64,000 bases of DNA from positions 25,240,927 through 25,304,926 of the forward strand of contig NC_037594.1 of assembly GCF_003073045.1 (NCBI RefSeq), written 5' to 3'. This document shows, piece after piece, positions 1 through 12,532 of this stretch. The number at the start of each line of letters is the position of its first letter. Positions within the stretch are counted from its first letter, which is position 1. Position numbers and translations under genes: made by a program. Below the pieces are notes generated by a model, which saw nothing but the letters and a program-made list of their open reading frames with translations, did no database searches and had not been told where the DNA came from. The stretch comes from Pomacea canaliculata. Lineage: Eukaryota > Mollusca > Gastropoda > Architaenioglossa > Ampullariidae.

Positions 1-1556
1 CAGTGGCATCACCTCAAATTTGTCTGGTGAGACATCGCGAGACTGTATGCAATCTGTGACCTTTGCACTCTCTGGCCTGCCTGTGCGGTTCTTGGAGTCT
101 GTTCGTCAGGGTTACTGGTCCTTACCTTTGAAGTCTCGAGGAGGTGATGGAGCCGAGTCTGTGCCCATCCCCGCACATACAAAAACCAAAAAAAAACCCA
201 CAAAAAATAGAGAAAAAAATCTGCTTGCATTTACCTCCCCTTCCACCACTCCCTGTGTGCTGAGTTCACATTGTAATAAATTTACAGGTGAAGGAACAGT
301 TAGCTACACTGAGATCAGAAATGATGGGAATAAAACTGAGTTGCTTTAAGCATTTGGTCAGTAATTACCTACACTCGTCGCTTTTAGTCGTGGAAATTTT
401 CTCTCGCAAGTTGGCGAGATGCCACGTTGCCTGCCCCCGACTCCCAGCATGCATCTGGAGAACTGAATTCTCTGACCGTGGTGTCGGCAGCAGGCAGGTC
501 CCAAGCAGTAAGTAAGATGCTCCCATTTTGTTCCATTTCAGATGTCATTATTTAGTCTTTTGCTTCAGCGACTAACCTCAGGAGACACTAACTACAATTT
601 CACAGTTCGTCTTACTTTGTATCCACATTTTTCACCTCTTTCTTACATCGTTGTTTTTTTTATGTTTTAAATATTTTACCTGTTCTGAGAAACGGTTATG
701 AACGAATATTATTAGTTGCTTTGATCGAAAAAAACACCTCCAGAAGCTGTGCTGTGTTATTATGTTACTTTTATTTGCATTTATTGAATGAATTACTTTT
801 CTAGTGATTGGTCGTTTGAAAAAGTACTTTTCGCTAATGCAGGTGTCTTTTATTGTGGTTTGTAGATAAACACTAACACAAAGTTAGCATCGAGCGTGCA
901 TCTGAGATGTTTGTGGCAAAGATTCTTGGTTGGGGGAAAAAAAATGCAAATTCGGCGAACAACCCAGCCATCCATCTGCTAGTCTCTCTCTCCTGACCTG
1001 TGATTCCGTTATTGCTTATCTCCTTATTTGTTTTCTCCTTATCTCTTTGCCTACCTTTACCTTCATATTTAACGTTGACAGCTCACTTTCTTCTACCAAT
1101 TTTTATAAAATAAATATTCTAAAGTACGCAACTGCTGTTATAGAAGACAAATTATACTGCCTGCTGCTACTAAAAAATAAATAATGGGTTTATTTACTTT
1201 GCATAATTTACTAAAATTCGTATGATTTTCAATCTTAAAGTCGAAGAAAATACTTAGACATACTATTGTGTTTTTATGAAAAAGTGTTTTTGGAGTACTT
1301 ACATTTTGTCGCCAAGTAACTGGGAATACATTTTGGAAAATGTTTCGATGAACCAACTGTATTCCATAGATTTAAGCAGTTATTAATCTATTAGTTATTT
1401 TAACAAGCTGAAAGTAGCAAAGTTAGTAAGACACTCAGGTATCAGAAAAAGCAAGGGTTTGCTACAAGGTAAGAGCGACTGACCCCACCAGTTGACCTCT
1501 TACCTGTAAATCTGAATTTAATGAACTTATAGAAGGTTGTGACACTGCCAGGTGAA

Positions 1557-1685
1557 TTGTGGATCATGTCAGACTGTTCGTGTGGATCATGTCAGACTGT
1601 TCATGTGGATCATGTCAGACTGTTCATGTGGATCATGTCAGACTGTTCATGTGGATCATGTCAGACTGTTCATGTGGAGTATGTC
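1557..1685. repeat. 23-bp tandem repeat, about five copies
   Basis: The unit GTGGATCATGTCAGACTGTT plus CAT/CGT is repeated head to tail about five times with almost no divergence. It is a non-coding minisatellite. Confidence 0.9.
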
Positions 1686-3590
1686 AGGTTTTCGTGGAGG
1701 TCGAGAGATAAGTGAATGAACTCCAGGCTACTGTAGGATGTCTAGCTGGTGTCTAGCTGGCTATACTGTTTCTATGGCAAGTGCATCGTGTGACTGTGAA
1801 GTGTGTAGCATGTGTAGCACAGTTTGTGTGTGAAGTTTGTGACTGTGTAGCGTGTGACAGTGTGTAGTTTGTCTTCTGCCTTACCTCAAATTTTTGTTAT
1901 TTTGATTCTTGTTCGTTTAGAGGTTTCGGAAATTTGATTTCTTGTCTTCAAAATACAGATGGATATTCTCTATAGATTGAATGCTCTAAAGATTGATACA
2001 ACTTGGTACATAACTCAATATAGCGCTTTTCAAACAAATCGGAATTGAGATAATCAATATTTCACAATGAATAAGAAGTAAATCGTGATAATCTATAAAT
2101 CACAATAAATTAAAAGTAAATTAGCTTTTGGAAGCGACGACAGTCCTCCTTCTCTCCCTTATGTCCGACCAAAATTCATTTCCTGCGCACGTTTCTTATG
2201 TGCCCAGACCCCCCTCGTCTTCCTCCACCAGGAGTCGTATTCAAGACCGTTACATGACAAAACCGTCGGCATCCTCAATATCGGTGTTCACAAGTGAGGA
2301 TGCTCTTCCAGTGGCGACACCGTGCGACTCGTCCGTGCGGCATGTGGCGCGTGTCTTGGGCTTGAAAGTCAAAGGTCACACCTTCATTCGTTATAACAGT
2401 TTTAAGTTTTTGAAACATTAGTTCTAGTAACCCTAGAGGTCAAACTGCGTCGTCACGTGATCGCCCACATGACCTCAATGGCGGCAGCTTGACAAGGACT
2501 CTCGGGGCACGCGCCCAGCACCAGCACCAGCTCCAGCAACACCCGGGCTAATCGCCTTTCTCTCCCCCTCCCCGTATACCTCCTCCACCCGCCTTGTCGC
2601 GTCTCCGTCTTGGCTGGTCCGGACTGGGAGATGAAAGTTTAATGATGGCTGGTGACGTCTGGTGACAAGCTTGGAGGTGATCATGGGTTGGGGTTCATGT
2701 AGCAGCCAACGTCTGCCCAAGATTACATTTCCCCCGCCTTCATCCCACACCAACCTCCTCCTCGCGCTAAGTCCTGCACGGCGACTAATGGCGTCAGTAG
2801 TCACTGATGTCCTGCTGTCTCCCGAGTGTAATTCACGTCCGTCGGACTATCAAAAGTCGGAGATGACAGTCAGTAAACAGCTCTTTCAAGTCTGCTCTGA
2901 AAGTTATGTCACCTTCATTGTCATCTCTGCAAGCTTCTTTTTTTTTTCTGCCTCGGAGAAAGATAAATGTTTTGTTCAGTAAAGTATGTCAATCAGCTGA
3001 CAGATGACCAGCTGCAGTGTCGCTAGTAGCGCGTGACATGCTCAGCCCCACCCACAGTTACAAGTTGACAACAACTGGTGACATGACATCGGGGACAAGA
3101 ATGAATTTCGATTAAGTGAACCATCGTCTAGTCTGGTCAGCCTCTCAGTTTGGAAATATCCTTCAAAGGCAGTAGAGAAGCAATGGTGACTGTCCACGAA
3201 CTGTTACAGTTGTACAAGGGAGAGGACAAGGCACTGACCACAGCTGTGTTAAGGATAATAATGATGATGGTTATTTAGATAGTCATGCAAGCTCAAGACA
3301 CAATAAAGTTGCAAGAATAATTATACACTATCAATAGGCACGAAACACATCTGATTTTTTCCAAATCATTCAGAAAATAACTCTTCTCTCTCTGTCTCTC
3401 TGATATACATCTATACTTGTTAGTTAACTAGTATGCGTGTATGTATGGAAATAAGTCCTTATGCAAAGCATGTACTTATAAATCCGAGTTTTCTGAGAGT
3501 AGTTACAGACACCCATCCAGCTTACTTGCAAAGCAGACAGCTGTAGCAGTGATCATGTGCAGACAGCTGTTAATAAGTCATAATGTGTTG

Positions 3591-3710
3591 CTAGGGGTGG
3601 ACATGTGTAGACTGCTGTAATAGGAATGATATACTGCTAGGGGTGGACATGTGCAGACATCTGTAATAGTGATAATGTGTTGCTAGAGGTGGACATGTGC
3701 AGGGCTGCAG
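3591..3710. repeat. 46-bp tandem repeat, about three copies
   Basis: CTAGGGGTGGACATGTG recurs near 3591, 3637 and 3683, with intervening text such as CTGTAATAG. The copies are diverged. Confidence 0.7.
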
Positions 3711-5233
3711 ACAGCTGTGGATATTGCCTGGCTGGGAGGCAATGTCCATTGAGGGAGTGCAAATGTAAGGCAGTATTTATATGAGATCACCAAGGTATGG
3801 GTAGACATGTATATGAATGTTTGTAATTAAAATTTTGTACATTGATTTATTGGATATGAAGGTTAAAGTAACCCTCTCCTTTGGAAGTGGCTGCCTGTGT
3901 ATAGTTAGATGCAGATGTACACACCATGCTGTTTAATAGGCAATGCTTCAACTACCTCTAGAGTCTAGATGTATGTGTAGACAGATGGAAGTGCAGTAAA
4001 ATATCTATAAAAACATTAGTCATGCCCCTTTGAGAAGAGAATATGCCTGATGACCATATACTTAGGTTCATGTCCCCATGTCATAAGGACCATGAGTCAT
4101 TAAAGATGTCATGTCATGTCTCTCTCTGTCACACACACGCGCGCACACACACACACATACTCAGTGAAGGAAACCGGAGTACCCGGAGAAAACATCAAAG
4201 ATTTGTCTTGTAAACAGTTTGTTACATCCAGATATTTATTGAGATATAAGTAGATAAACCCGAGGTAGTAGCTCTTTGTTTCTTGTCTGTGCTCCCTGCT
4301 TACAGTCACAGAGCCGCTGGCATCAGCCGGTGGTGAGCACAAGGCAGTGGCGTAGGAAGATGTTCGGGTTGGGGACTTCATGCTCACAGTGAACTCACAC
4401 ATTATGAACAAAAGCAGGGCGTGCGCGAGTCACACTTACACACCTACACGGTGGTAGCATTACAACATATGCTTCTTTCAGTGTTAAACGACAAAACAAC
4501 ACTTACAATTAAACTCATTGAAAATGACTCACCCGGTTATAATAATCGCAATAAATTAGGGAATATTCAGAATACTTTATAATCATATTGATGACATTTA
4601 ATGTTTCAAATCAGCGTGTCAAAAATAACCATATCTTCTTTGATTAATTAATGCCTTTGTTTTGTAGTAAAATAGGTTTTTTTTCCTTTCTGCAGATTGA
4701 GGTCTAGATGTAGAAAAGCATAACCTTTGCTTTTCATAAATACAGATTTATCATTTGTCTCTCTCTCTCTCGGTTCCTCTATCTTATTTTTTTTAAACTT
4801 TGTGAAGAATCACATCTCAAGCATTGTGCTTTTGTTTGAGGGAGGCCGTTCCTTTGCTTCCTCCTCCTGGTTCCTAGACCGTTAGAATGAAAGTCAGTCA
4901 CGAAGGTCTGACATGTGAAAACCATCCTTTTTCCCGCCGCCAACATCAACATCCAGCTGTAACTATTCCGCAAGTACCCGACTGTAATGACACTGCGTGC
5001 ACACAGCTGTAAATGATGTTGCGGCTTACGGTGGCGTTGCTGTGAGTGGAGGCCAGGGGTGTGACACTTTGACACTTTGACACCAACGCTCAACTGGTGT
5101 CAAATGTCGCTGTTTCCATCTATGGCTAGAGGTGGGTGTAGCGAGAGTTCAAGCAACACGTGCCTGGAGGTGGGTGGGAGGATGATTCGAGTCGGAGGAG
5201 AGGGCGGAGACAAGTGGGAGGGTCCACCGCTGC

Positions 5234-5241
5234 CATAAAAG
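5234..5241 (+). promoter_or_regulatory. TATA-like box, putative gene A promoter
   Basis: CATAAAAG lies about 250 bp upstream of a good donor site (AAAGAG|GTAAGT, exon end 5491). A start roughly 25-35 bp downstream would give a first exon of about 230 nt. A perfect 10-bp inverted repeat lies upstream at 5076-5104. Assignment to gene A rests on strand and order; transcription was not tested. Confidence 0.5.
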
Positions 5242-5261
5242 CTGCCCCCCTATCAACGGCA

Positions 5262-5491
5262 CTCTGCTACCGAGTCCTTCAGTCGTGCGCTTGGTGAGCG
5301 AGCTGTGGAGGGCATCACCGAGTGCAGCCAAGTGTAACGCCGCCATTCAGACGCTAGGCAAGAGTTTGCTCATGAGATCACTCGCTCACCTCGCACCAAC
5401 AGATACCGATTTGATATAACATTGAATAGAAAAAAAAAATTCCCACAGAAGGTTAAGTATTAGTCACGTTTCTCGGGTTACTTCCAAAGAG
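5262..5491 (+). other. Predicted 5'UTR exon 1 of gene A
   Basis: The exon start is estimated from the TATA-like box and its end from the consensus donor after 5491. It has no long open frame; a 15-codon upstream ORF starts at the ATG at 5372 and stops at 5417-5419. The next exon would begin at 13587 (acceptor TTTTCAG), giving an intron of about 8.1 kb that holds a pogo-type MITE and a full RTE element. The 5'UTR exon plus signal exon layout matches B to F. Confidence 0.45.
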
Positions 5492-5853
5492 GTAAGTCTT
5501 TGTCTTTTATTTCTCTTTTGCCAGATATGTAAATAAGCTCTCAGTAAACAAATTAGCATATTATCAGTTGCTTTAAGGGAAGAAAAATGCTGTCTGGTGT
5601 TGTTTTTTTTTTAATTAGGATTTTGAAAGACATTTTAGAGCTCCTTGTGCTTAGACTTCATTACAATTTTCGTGAAAGTTTATACACAATAAATGTTTTA
5701 AATGTTTTGCCGATGGAGAAACACAGATCGGTGGGTGGGCGGACAAACAGAGAACAGATCACAATGCGAGATCGTCATGGGGAAATAATTTGACAAACAC
5801 ATAAGACATGCGAGCTATCCATGATGAAATGACTATATACTACAGTGCGTATA

Positions 5854-6355
5854 CAGTGGAACCTCGGCTAACGACCACAATCCGTTCTCGAAAGTTGGTC
5901 GGTACCCGCAATGTTCAGTATCCGAGACAATTTTCCATAAGAAATAAAGGAAATATATTTAATTGGTTCCCAGCCCCTGTTGACTCGCTAATTTATGATA
6001 ATATAGACGCATGCCTCCTTCATACTTTGAAATCATTTCCTTTTTCAATTCAATTGTTGGCCGCTTCCTTTTCATTACCTTTCTACTATTCCTCTTAATC
6101 TTCTTTGGAGCCATGATTGGGCTATATTATTAAAACAAAGCACACAAATCACTAAATAAGAAAGATGCACACATATAAAAATAACGAAGGACTGATCGTA
6201 ACTGTGTCGAGCGCGATGGTGCTTGGTCTGAGATGTTGGTCGGTCACGTGTGGGTGACGTGGCTGTTCGCTATCCGGTGCACATTTTGAACGAAATTTGT
6301 AGTTGTTATCCGAAATGTTCGCTATCGAAGGCGTTCGCTAGCCGAGGTTCCACTG
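5854..6355. mobile_element. Pogo/Tigger-type MITE in gene A intron 1
   Basis: Terminal inverted repeats start CAGTGGAACCTCGGCTA at the left and mirror that at the right, with TA on both sides (5852-5853 and 6356-6357). The 502-bp body has no transposase frame. It shares internal text (for example TTGACTCGCTAAT) with the element at 61612-62436, in the opposite orientation, so both belong to one family. Confidence 0.88.
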
Positions 6356-6399
6356 TATACATATATATCACAGTGAAATGATTACATGATATCAAACAC

Positions 6400-9300
6400 A
6401 CTTGCTTATTTACGAGTGATAACTGAGTGGGTTTTCAATCTACACTTACAGATCACGTTTATATGCAAGCAGAAATTTCATTTGCATTATTGTGATTCAA
6501 AATTAAAGTCGCATCCAAAAAGAAAACGGGAACCACGTAAAATATTGGTAAATAGTACAGGAGAATAAATGTAAAATTTGATTTTTGCTATTAAAGAGAC
6601 GAGTGAACTTCTGTTCATTTACAGCCTTCACTTCGCTCACTTTTCTCTTCTTTCTCTCGTCCCTTCCTTTGCATTAATTGTCCGCTCTTCTCTCTTATAC
6701 CCTTCCCCAGCTCCAGTCAACCTCGTTCATACTGACTCACCACTAACTCCAAGAATTTTGCACTAAATTTTTGTGCCTATATATTGCTGTAATATAGAAT
6801 GATGCGTATTATAACCGTCGTAAATTTGTATGTCTATAATGTGCCTGCAATATCAAATGATGTGTGTTATAACCGAATTGCTGGCTGTAAATGAAATAAT
6901 ACTAACGACAGAAACCACAACACGCGGCGTCCAACCTCCAGCGGGCCCCTAGTCCCTCCCTTGGCCTGACCCTCCCCATCCCATGCCCCCTATGTTCCCC
7001 AGATAGCCCCTCTCCCACTTAACATCAGCAACAACATGCAACCTTTTTCACACTTGGTTAGAACTCTTATATAAGTATAAAGTATTTGTCTTTTGAAATT
7101 ACATCTTTGTTCCAGTAAAGACTGAGATGTCTCCACTCCTGACCTTTATATAATCATTGCATGAAGAGAGAGAAAAACTGACAAAACGAACAAAGCTTGC
7201 TGACCAAGACTTCTTGCATCTGTGCGTGCATTTGTGTGTGTGTGTGTGTGTGCATGCGTGCTTCGAAGTGGGCTTTAAGAGTGGTTAGGTGAGCTGGCGG
7301 TCGGTTTGTGAAGGACAAGGTTGAGATTGTATCAATAGCTTAGAAGCTTTAAATATGAAATATGAAATTGAGAATTTCGAAGATAAATTCGAGAAAAAAA
7401 AAAAGGGTTTCGAGTGCATTGTGCCCTGAATGTTTTCCGCGAGCTATTGATACGATTCTATTTTTCAGAAGCTCTTCAAAGAATACAGAAGAACTTCAAG
7501 AGAAAAAATCACACAGGCTAGAAATGTCTGTTTGAAATCGTTTGATCCCCCAGCATCCCCCATCCCCCACTCACTAAACTGGTTTAAGAATTGTGCGAAA
7601 GGAAGTTGAGTAAACATCCGTTTTTCGGCCTTGGAACTGCTTGAGATGAAGTAGAAACTGTGGTCTAGTCAAAGCCTCTACAAGTGGTTTTGAGCTGATC
7701 CATTGTGGGCACATCACACTCCCTCTCCAGGGACCGGGGATTTCGGGAAGATTTGTGGCAATGTGAAGAAAATAAATGACAACTACTAAAAGCCTTCAGC
7801 GGGGCCGCTGCCCGACTGTTTGACTACGAGACTAACATTCAGACACCAGAGACATTCTGTAGTGAGGTCAGTTCCTGACAACAACATCATCATCGCTGTG
7901 GTCATCGCTAGTGTCATCGTTTGCACTGAGATAGTCACGCCGGTACTTAGGGAAAGACAAATAGTCATTGGACTGGCCGCAACTGCTGAGGAGGTCATTG
8001 TACCGATTAAAATATTTATTTTAAACTTTAGTATAAAATTTTTTCTTTTAATTTTATTTTTATGAAGAGAGAGGGAAACGGAAGGACAGAACAGACGTGG
8101 ACAGGGAGGTATGGATTGAAGGGGGACGATGAGAAGGAAGCAGGGGAAAGGGGAGATGCCATTGTTGAAATCGATGTGAACTTGACACTTGAGACCCAAA
8201 GCCCAAGTACAAATTATTGAGTTCGCACACAATCACCAGACTTTAAAGGAGCTACCACCTTTGAGGTCCCCCCTCCCCCATAAATCAAGTTTTGCATTTC
8301 TCCTTTATCTTCTTCTTTCTATCTTCGCCTGTCTCGCTATCCCCCACCCCTTAATCTCCCTCATTACTTCCCTATCTTCTCCCCTCACTTTCTTTTTTTC
8401 TTTCTTTCTGAAGACTATTGTCTCACATCACAAATCGTGTTTGACTTGCCGTCAGAGGGAAGTTTGAACAGGATGGAGGAATGTTTGTCTCAATCCTTGC
8501 TTTTTTTTTCCCCGAGGCCGCGAGCGTTAGCTGTACATTGACTGCTGGCTGTTTACTCTTGAGACTAACATTTTTGTTCGTCTTCTGAGGTTATGTCAAC
8601 ATGTTTGCGACTTGCGAGATGGATACAAGAGCAAGCCGTGGGGTAAACAACCTTTTTTTGCGTGAGACCTCCAACTTTGATAAGTCGTACTACACTTTGT
8701 GGACTTATCAAGTGGGTAGTTAACATAAAAGGTCAGTCGGAGGGCCCACTGTCAGTCTTCGCAGGTTTATTCTGGCAGAACAGATGAGGTGTCTGGTGCC
8801 CGAGGGAGCGGCGACAGCTTCCAACAGGCCACCGTGGCCCTGGCGGCGCCGAGATGTGCCAGCCGCGCGTCACACTAACAGACACCTTAGCGTCAGGCGA
8901 AATCACTCTGTCGATGTTTCTTAATCTTTGTGTATGTGCTTATCTCCCTTAGGACGCCGGTCCCTGGGCGCGGCCACATGATGTGCAAGATGTCTTCCAC
9001 TACTCGTTCTTTTTTTCCCCCACGCATTATCGAGGCTTTTTCTCCCTTTCATCTGAAAACTTCTGCAATTAATTGCTGAGAGTGTCTTACACCGTCACAA
9101 TGTCCCCCTGGACGTGAGAGAAATAAATGGCTTCCTGAAGACGATTACTTAATCCACAACTTTTTATTTTATTAATATTTAGTCGGAGTTTTTCGCAACA
9201 TAGAAGCTTTGATTTCGAGACACTGTAGATGTGACAAGTTACACTAGTCACATGACATATTTGACAAGTTACACTAGTCACATGACCAATCTGACTGTAA

Positions 9301-9460
9301 CATGGTCAGGATTAACAAAGTCACAATTTCAAGACAGGAGACAAACTAAAGATGGAGAAGTTACAGATTTCTGTTTCTTTCTTGTTGACAATTACTTTCA
9401 CATATTTATACAACTCGTAGTCGTCAAACTCTGAAGCCTGTTCTGTATTAGAATACAGAT
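6400..9460. other. Gene A intron 1, no recognised element
   Basis: I see only a (TG)n run near 7236-7250, pyrimidine-rich stretches and a two-copy direct repeat at 9233-9288 (GACAAGTTACACTAGTCACA unit). The 148-residue open frame around 7786-8232 (minus) has no recognisable domain and no splice support. Confidence 0.5.
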
Positions 9461-9502
9461 TTCTGTAGTAGGGCTATCTATCTATCTATTCCTCTTCGTG
9501 CA

Positions 9503-11669
9503 TCAGGTTGCACATAAGGCCTCAACCAGAGTCCGCCACCGATGTCGATCGGCTGAAACCCGCTCTAGGTGACCCCATGTCCAGCCCTTTCCCTTCATCT
9601 CCCTTTCCACTGTTCTTCTCCAAGTTTCCTTTGGGCGGCCTCGTTTTCTTCGGCCGTCTGGAGTCCATCGTAGGGCGACTCTGGAAAGGTCTGCTGTCTG
9701 CTGGCGGAGCACATGTCCAATCCATCGCCAACGCCTTCGTTGAACCTGCGTGGTGATGGACTCGGTTTCAGTTCTTCGGTGGAGTTCTTCATTGGTGATG
9801 GTGTTTGGCCAAAAGATGTTAAGTATGCGCCTGAGGCATCTGTTTTGGAAGACGTCAAGCTTGTTACTGATGGTTTGGTCATCTTCCAAGATTCTGATCC
9901 ATAAAGGAGGGTGCTGATCACATTTGACTTGAAGATTCTCAGCTTGATCTTCTGGCTGATGTTTTTGCCTTCCATGTGCTCCTGAGTGAGGCGAAGGCCT
10001 GGCTGGCTTTCGCCAGTCGGGCTCGAATCTCCACCTCCGCATCCCCGGTGTTTGACATTTTGGACCCAAGATAGGTGAAACTGTCAACTTCCTCAATCTC
10101 TTCTCCATTTAGTTTGATGCTGTCTTGGACTCTGGCGCTCACTCTCATCCTTTTCGTTTTCTTTGTGCTGACCTTCAAGCCAAGGTTTCCAGCTGTTTCT
10201 GAGAAGGCCTTTGTTTTTTCCTGCATGTCTTGGTGGCGGTGTGACAGCAGGGCAATGTCATCAGCAAAGTCTAAGTCTTCTAGCGCTGTTGTTGCTGTCA
10301 TAGTCATGGTCCATCTGATCCCTCTCCTCTCACTGTGGTGGAAGTCTTCATGATCCAGTCCATGGCCAGGATGAAGAGAACGGCGACAGAATGCAGCCCT
10401 GCTTCACCCCGGTACTGACGTTGAAGGGGTCTGTGAGCTCCGGTCACAGACAACCTGGGATTTGAAATCGCTGTACAGCATTGCAATGACCTGAACAAGT
10501 TTTGCAGGGACTCCGTAATGTCTCAGGATCTTCCATAAGGACTCTCGGTGATGCTGTCAAAAAGCCTTCTCCAGGTCGATGAAATTGATGTACAGCGGTT
10601 GGTTCCATTCGTTGCTCTGCTCCAGAATCTGTCGCAGAATGAAGATGTGTTCAGAGCAGATCGCCCAGGGCGAAATCCTGCTTGCTGTGGTCGGAGGTCT
10701 TTCTCAAGAGTTGCCGTCAGTCTTGACAAAACAATCTTGCTGAAGACCTTGCTGGTGAGGGAAAAAGTGTTATGCCCCTCCAATTATTGCAGTCTCCAAG
10801 ATCTCCTTTCTTGGGTAACTTGAAGATGAGCCCTGTCTTCCACGCAACAGGGACCTGCCCTGATTCCCAAATTTGCCTGAAGATTTCAGTCAGCTTGGGA
10901 GCTGTCACATTTATATCTGCTTTCAACATCTCTGCTGTTATTCCATCTGCCCCTGGTGCTTTGCCGCTCTTCATTGTCTTGACTGCTGCTGTCACTTCTT
11001 CCAGGCTTGTGGGTCTGTGCAGATGTCAGGTCTATAGCTGCTGGCTGGATGTCTGCAAGCTGAGGGGGATCTGGTCTGTTCAGAACGACTCAAAATGTTC
11101 CCTCCAGCGCTGTAGTTTTCCTGCCTCTCCTCTATAACATTACCGCTCATGTCTTTCACTGGAACATCACTGTTCTTAAACCCGTTGTTTAGCTGTTTGT
11201 TTATCTTGTACAGTGTCTTCAGGTCATTTTTACTTGCTGCATTTTCTGCTTCATCTGCCAGTTTCTCTATATGGTCTCTTTTGTCGGTTCTTGCCATCCT
11301 CTTTACCTCTTTGTTTAGTTTTGTATACCTTTGTCTGAGTTGTTCCTTCAGGCGTTCAGATCTGGTGCTGTTGATTCTTTGTTTGGCTGACTTTCTCTCT
11401 TCTATCTTCTTCCATGTCTCTTCTCTGATCCACTGTTCTTTTCTTTTTCCGTTGGAAGCCCAGTATTTTCTCTCCTGATCCTGTAAGACTCGATTGAAGT
11501 CGTCTAAGGTCATCTCTTGTTGGTCTCCTAGTGCTGGAACCTGTTCTTTTACTTCCATAGCAAAGGCCCTTTCGGTGGCTGGATTTTTTAGTTTGCCGGA
11601 GTCCACTCTCTGCTGACGTGCCTGTTTTCCTCGTGATCGACGCAGCTTCAGAGAAACTGTGGCTATCAC
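9503..11669 (-). pseudogene. RTE linker, reverse transcriptase and C-terminal region, frameshifted
   Basis: The protein is spread over overlapping minus-strand frames: linker (10992-11669), fingers and palm start (10717-10995, KAPGADGITAEML), AGFRPGRS segment (10523-10783), FADD catalytic box (9939-10307) and the thumb/C-terminal part (9503-10108). The frame changes between consecutive segments make it a pseudogene. Confidence 0.9.
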
Positions 11670-12247
11670 AAGAGTGTGGTCACTGGCAATGTCTGCTCCT
11701 CTGTAGGCTCTAACATCTTGAAGTGAGCTCCTCCATTTTCGGTTGATGATGACATGGTCTATCTGGTTCTTTGTGATCCCATCTGGTGATGTCCATGTTG
11801 CCTTGTGGATGTCTTTGTGTGGGAAGAGTGTCCTCCAATCAGTAGGTTGTTTTCTTCACAAAAGTCTGCCAGTCTCTCTCCGTTGTCATTGATGGTTCCG
11901 ATTCCATGTTTGCCCATGACATGCTCCCTGTAGGTGTTGTCACTTCCCACCTTGGCATTGAGGTCGCGATGATGAGCAACATGTCGTGGGCTGGAACGCT
12001 TTCTGAGGCTGCCTGGAGCTGATCGTAAAAAGCATCCTTGTCTTCTGCCTCAGAGTCATTTTTGGTGCATTAGCAAGCTAACACTGTCAGCTTGGTGTAC
12101 TTTGAATGGAATCTTGCTCTCAAAAGCCTGGGTCCATAAGGCTTCCATTCCAGCATGCCTTTTCCGTTTTCTTGTTGAGGAGTAGAGCTACTCCTTCAGA
12201 GTGCTGAGCGTCTGATCTTCCTGAGAACAAGATGGTATGTCCTGACG

Positions 12248-12532
12248 CTAGTCTTCTCTTTCCGTGCCGGTCCATCTGACCTCACTGACTCCCAGGATGT
12301 CCAAGTTGTAGTTGTCAAACTCCTTGACTAATTGGAGCATCCTGCCAGTCTGGTACAAGGTCTGGACGTTCAGCACCCCACCTTCAACTTTTGCCTCGGT
12401 TTCAGTAAATCCGCTGTCGGGGCGCCAGCTCCCTTTCGGTTGGCTGTCGTCCGTCATTAGTCCAGTCTCCTGGTGTGCTTCATTACCTTCGCCATCTGTG
12501 ACGAGTTCTCTGGTTTTAGTTTTCTGTAACAT
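12248..12532 (-). pseudogene. RTE endonuclease N-terminal fragment
   Basis: This frame holds the start of the apurinic-type endonuclease, with LNVQTLYQTGRMLQLVKEF and the acidic-residue motif ILGVSEVRW, then runs into a stop just after WTGTERED. Further endonuclease text continues downstream in other frames (for example 11759-11950), showing frameshift decay. Confidence 0.85.

Larger units (their letters stand above)
1..5230. other. Intergenic region upstream of gene A
   Basis: No exon with paired splice sites and no protein similarity was recognised here. The short open frames are uninterrupted by chance and lack recognisable domains. Two small tandem repeats lie inside (about 1557-1685 and 3591-3710). 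The stretch 2475-2830 is GC-richer than its surroundings, but I can assign no function to it. Confidence 0.5.

Noticed and set aside
4344..4380. CAGTGGCGTAGGAAG as a transposon end
   Set aside because: The motif is suggestive of some DNA transposon ends, but no partner terminus or target duplication was found.
7786..8232. 148-codon minus-strand frame
   Set aside because: No recognisable domain, signal peptide or splice pattern, and it lies in the gene A first intron.
9503..9756. Plus-strand frames inside 9.5-12.6 kb
   Set aside because: They are antisense shadows of the RTE protein region, which reads clearly on the minus strand.
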